A stretch of DNA of 64,000 bases, taken from NCBI GenBank assembly GCA_037577475.1, contig CM075183.1, positions 15,695,480-15,759,479 on the forward strand. The letters are read 5' to 3'. The notes beneath the pieces are model-generated. The model had not been told where the DNA came from. It saw only the letters and a program-made list of their open reading frames with translations, and did not search any database. This document shows, piece by piece, positions 61,801-64,000 of this stretch. The DNA comes from Chaunax sp. Z400 (Eukaryota > Chordata > Actinopteri > Lophiiformes > Chaunacidae). A program made the position numbers and the translations under genes. The stretch's first letter is position 1, and every line of letters begins with the position of its first letter.

Positions 61801-64000
61801 ACATCGAAACCAGCTGAAACAACAACATCACCAGCAACTTCACCTATTCTAACAACAACAAGTAGGGAAACAACTACACTTCCTCGTACAACAGGACCGA
61901 TACCAGCAACCACCCCTGGTTCAACACAGGAAGCAATTGCAACAACAACACCACCTACTGTGACAACAACAACAATGGCAAGAGCAACAACTAGTTTGAC
62001 CACAACAATGGCAGAGACAACAACGCCTGCTCCATCAACATCTCAACCAACAACCATGGAAGTAACAACACCACGTACTACAACAACAGCATCATCAGCA
62101 ACAACAACAGTGCTGACAACCAGTCGTGTTCCAACAACAACAGTAGCACCCACAATGAGACCTACTTTGACAACAACCCTGGCAGAAACGTCAAAACCAG
62201 CTGAAACAACAGCATCATCACCACCTTCACCTACTCTAACAACAAGTCGGGGGACAACTACACTTGCTCGTACAACAAGACTGATAGTAACAGCTATCTC
62301 TGGTTCAACACAAGAAGCAATCGCAACAACAACACCTACTGTGACAACAACAGCAACAACTAGTTTGACCACAACAATGGCAGAGACAACAACGCCTGCT
62401 CCATCAACATCTCAAACAACAACCTTGGAAGCAACAACACCACGTACCAGAACAGCAGAACCATCAGCAACAACACCTGGCGTGACAACAACGGTGCTGA
62501 CAACAAGTCGTGTTCCAACAACAACAATAGCAACTACAATGAGACCTACTTTGACAACAACACTGGTAGAAACATCAAAACCAGCTGAAACATCATCACA
62601 AGCAACGTCACCTATTCTAACAACAACAAGTAGGGAAACAACTACACTTGCTCGTACAACAAGACCGATAGCAACAACTACCCCGGGTTCAACACAAGAA
62701 GCTATTTCGACAAAAACACCTACAGTGACAACAACAGAAATGGCAACAGCAACAACTAGTTTGACCACAACAATGAGAGAGACAACAACGCCTGCTCCAT
62801 CAACATCTCAACCAACAAGCATGGAAGTAACAACACCACGTACTACAACAACAGCATCATCAGTGACAACAACAGTGCTGACAACCAGCCGTGTTCCAAC
62901 AACAACAATAGCACCCACAACAAGACTTACTTTGACAACAACCCTGGCAGAAACATCAGAACCAGCTGAAACATCATTACCAGGAACTTCACCTATTCTA
63001 CCAACAACAAGTAGGGAAACAACCACACTTGCTGGTACAACAAGACCGATAGCAACAATTACCCCGGGTTCAACACAGGAAGCAATTGCAACAACAACAA
63101 CACCTACTGTGACAACAACAACAATGGCAAGAGCAACAACTAGTTTGACCACAACAATGGCAGAGACAACAACGCCTGCTCCATCAACATCTCAAACAAC
63201 AACCGTGGAAGCAACAACACCACGTACCAGAACAGCAGAACTATCAGCAACAACAACACTGCTGACAACAACTCGTGCTCCAACAATAACAATAGCACCC
63301 ACAACAAGACCTTCTTTGACAACAACCCTGGCAGAAACATCGAAACCAGCTGAAACAACAACATCACCAGCAACTTCACCTATTCTAACAACAACAAGTA
63401 GGGAAACAACTACACTTCCTCGTACAACAAGACCGATACCAGCAACCACCCCTGGTTCAACACAGGAAGCAATTGCAACAATAACACCTACTGTGACAAC
63501 AACAACAATGGCAGAGACAACAACGCCTGCTCTATCAACATCTCAACCAACAACCGTGGAAGCAACAACACCACGTACCAGAACAGCAGAACCATCAGCA
63601 ACAACACCTGGCGTGACAACAACGGTGCTGACAACAAGTCGTGTTCCAACAACAACAATAGCAACTACAATGAGACCTACTTTGACAACACTGGCAGAAA
63701 CATCAAAACCAGCTGAAACAACATCATCACAAGCAACGTCACCTATTCTAACAACAACAAGTAGGGAAACAACTACCCCGGGTTCAACACAAGAAGCTAT
63801 TTCGACAAAAACACCTACAGTGACAACAACAGAAATGGCAACAGCAACAACTAGTTTGACCACAACAATGGGAGAGACAACAACGCCTGCTCCATCAACA
63901 TCTCAACCAACAACCATGGAAGTAACAACACCACGTACTACGACAACAGCATCATCAGCAACAACAACAGTGCTGACAACCAGTCGTGTTCCAACAACAA
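52812..64000 (+). CDS. Mucin B: large SEA-domain mucin (3' part beyond the window)
   Basis: Coding exons 52812-52854, 53556-59206, 60759-60820 and 60909 to beyond 64000, phase-consistent; about 2,950 codons lie in the window. The signal-peptide exon (MGARWITSIFLILT) is 43 nt in phase 1, exactly as in mucin A, and continues APFIKEARA before the first Thr run. Exon 2 (5,651 bp) is one PTS domain: about a dozen repeats of 127-134 aa, then an (APTTAAPAT)-type tract. A SEA domain follows (LLNPSSAGFRNRSSMIRTEL ... FLVIVAFRPGSVINDIDLVF) with the G-S-V self-cleavage motif, close to MUC1 FRPGSVVV. The 62-nt SEA exon has the same size and phase as its mucin A counterpart. Straight after the SEA domain the same exon enters a second PTS tract of the same repeat family, which runs open to the edge. 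An acceptor (TTTTGTAG) lies about 20 bp before the ATG, so the first exon is noncoding. Confidence 0.82.
52855..53555 (+). other. Intron 1 of mucin B
   Basis: The donor is ACAG|GTAAAC at 52854 and the acceptor TTTTCTTAG at 53555. No other feature is seen in it. Confidence 0.75.
53650..58500 (+). repeat. ~390-bp (130-aa) tandem repeats, PTS tract 1 of mucin B
   Basis: The marker AGACCTACTTTGAC (with small variants) occurs at 53651, 54041, 54437, 54827, 55214, 55595, 55997, 56384, 56771, 57158, 57545 and 57929, 381-402 bp apart. All length differences are multiples of three. A longer-range period of 1,563 bp (four units) is visible from 55595 to 57158. Confidence 0.93.
58515..59090 (+). repeat. 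Ala/Pro/Thr short tandem repeat in mucin B
   Basis: Short units of GCACCTACAACC and GCTGCACCTGCAACC encode alternating APTTA and APATA blocks between the 130-aa repeats and the SEA domain. Composition shifts sharply to Ala and Pro here. Confidence 0.92.
59207..60758 (+). other. Intron 2 of mucin B, with repeats and a perfect hairpin
   Basis: The donor is GAG|GTAAGT and the acceptor TTTCTGCAG. It holds a reverse copy of the dispersed fish repeat at about 60500-60620 (CCCAGCAAGTTTCTTGG, ACCAACAAACAAAGGGACAC). A 56-nt perfect hairpin follows at once at 60635-60690. The rest shows no gene. Confidence 0.7.
60635..60690. repeat. Perfect 26-bp inverted repeat with a 4-nt loop
   Basis: The arms 60635-60660 (starting AACTCTCTACAC, ending ATCACACAC) and 60665-60690 are exact reverse complements around a TGCT loop. 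Pairing stops abruptly at both outer ends. It lies 68 bp before the SEA exon of mucin B. Confidence 0.95.
61020..64000 (+). repeat. ~384-bp tandem repeats, PTS tract 2 of mucin B
   Basis: The same repeat family as tract 1, with markers at 61387, 61771, 62158, 62542, 62923, 63307 and 63673. A recent block duplication is evident: 61272-61990 and 62808-63520 match almost base for base at an offset of exactly 1,536 bp. After about 63530 the best match shifts to an offset of about 1,131 bp. Confidence 0.92.

Noticed and set aside
54307..63863. Series of 79-118-codon antisense frames starting MVKLVV
   Set aside because: Antisense shadows of the 130-aa Thr-rich repeats of mucin B. Their regular spacing reflects the repeat period, not genes.

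Overview
The window is vertebrate nuclear DNA, most likely from a ray-finned (teleost) fish. Genes are split by short GT-AG introns, spacers are AT-rich, and the repeats are of fish type (Tc1/mariner, hAT MITE, tRNA-type SINE, the dispersed CTCCGCCAAGG family). Several genes are recognisable vertebrate orthologues. There is no prokaryotic or viral gene content. All exon boundaries were read by eye from splice sites and reading phase.

The left half (1-29.4 kb) is a compact run of minus-strand genes. In order of coordinate they are a TTC31-like TPR gene (C-terminus beyond the left edge), mfsd8 (CLN7, lysosomal MFS transporter), a 931-aa Crypton-derived chromatin-type gene, a CNTF-like helical cytokine gene, and zfp91 (C2H2 zinc finger). 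zfp91 followed by cntf on the same strand repeats the human ZFP91-CNTF arrangement. The Crypton-derived gene joins the C-terminal part of a SET domain, one C2H2 finger, a degenerate tyrosine-recombinase domain, an AT-hook and a C-terminal basic domain.

From 29.4 to 37.8 kb I see no intact gene, only repeat debris, a LINE fragment and a decayed Thr/Ser/Pro-rich tract.

The right half (36.6-64 kb, plus strand) is a mucin cluster. Mucin A (37.84-43.55 kb) reads as eight coding exons: signal peptide, PTS tract of 78-aa repeats and Thr/Pro runs, SEA-like domain 1, short PTS, SEA-like domain 2, then a terminal hydrophobic tail of GPI-signal type. Mucin B (52.81 kb to beyond the right edge) has the same signal-peptide exon size and phase, a single 5.65-kb PTS exon, a SEA domain with the G-S-V cleavage motif, and a second PTS tract running off the window. 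Between the two, and once upstream of mucin A, lie related TATA box / noncoding first exon / donor modules. This looks like a promoter array serving the cluster and is the most unusual structure here.
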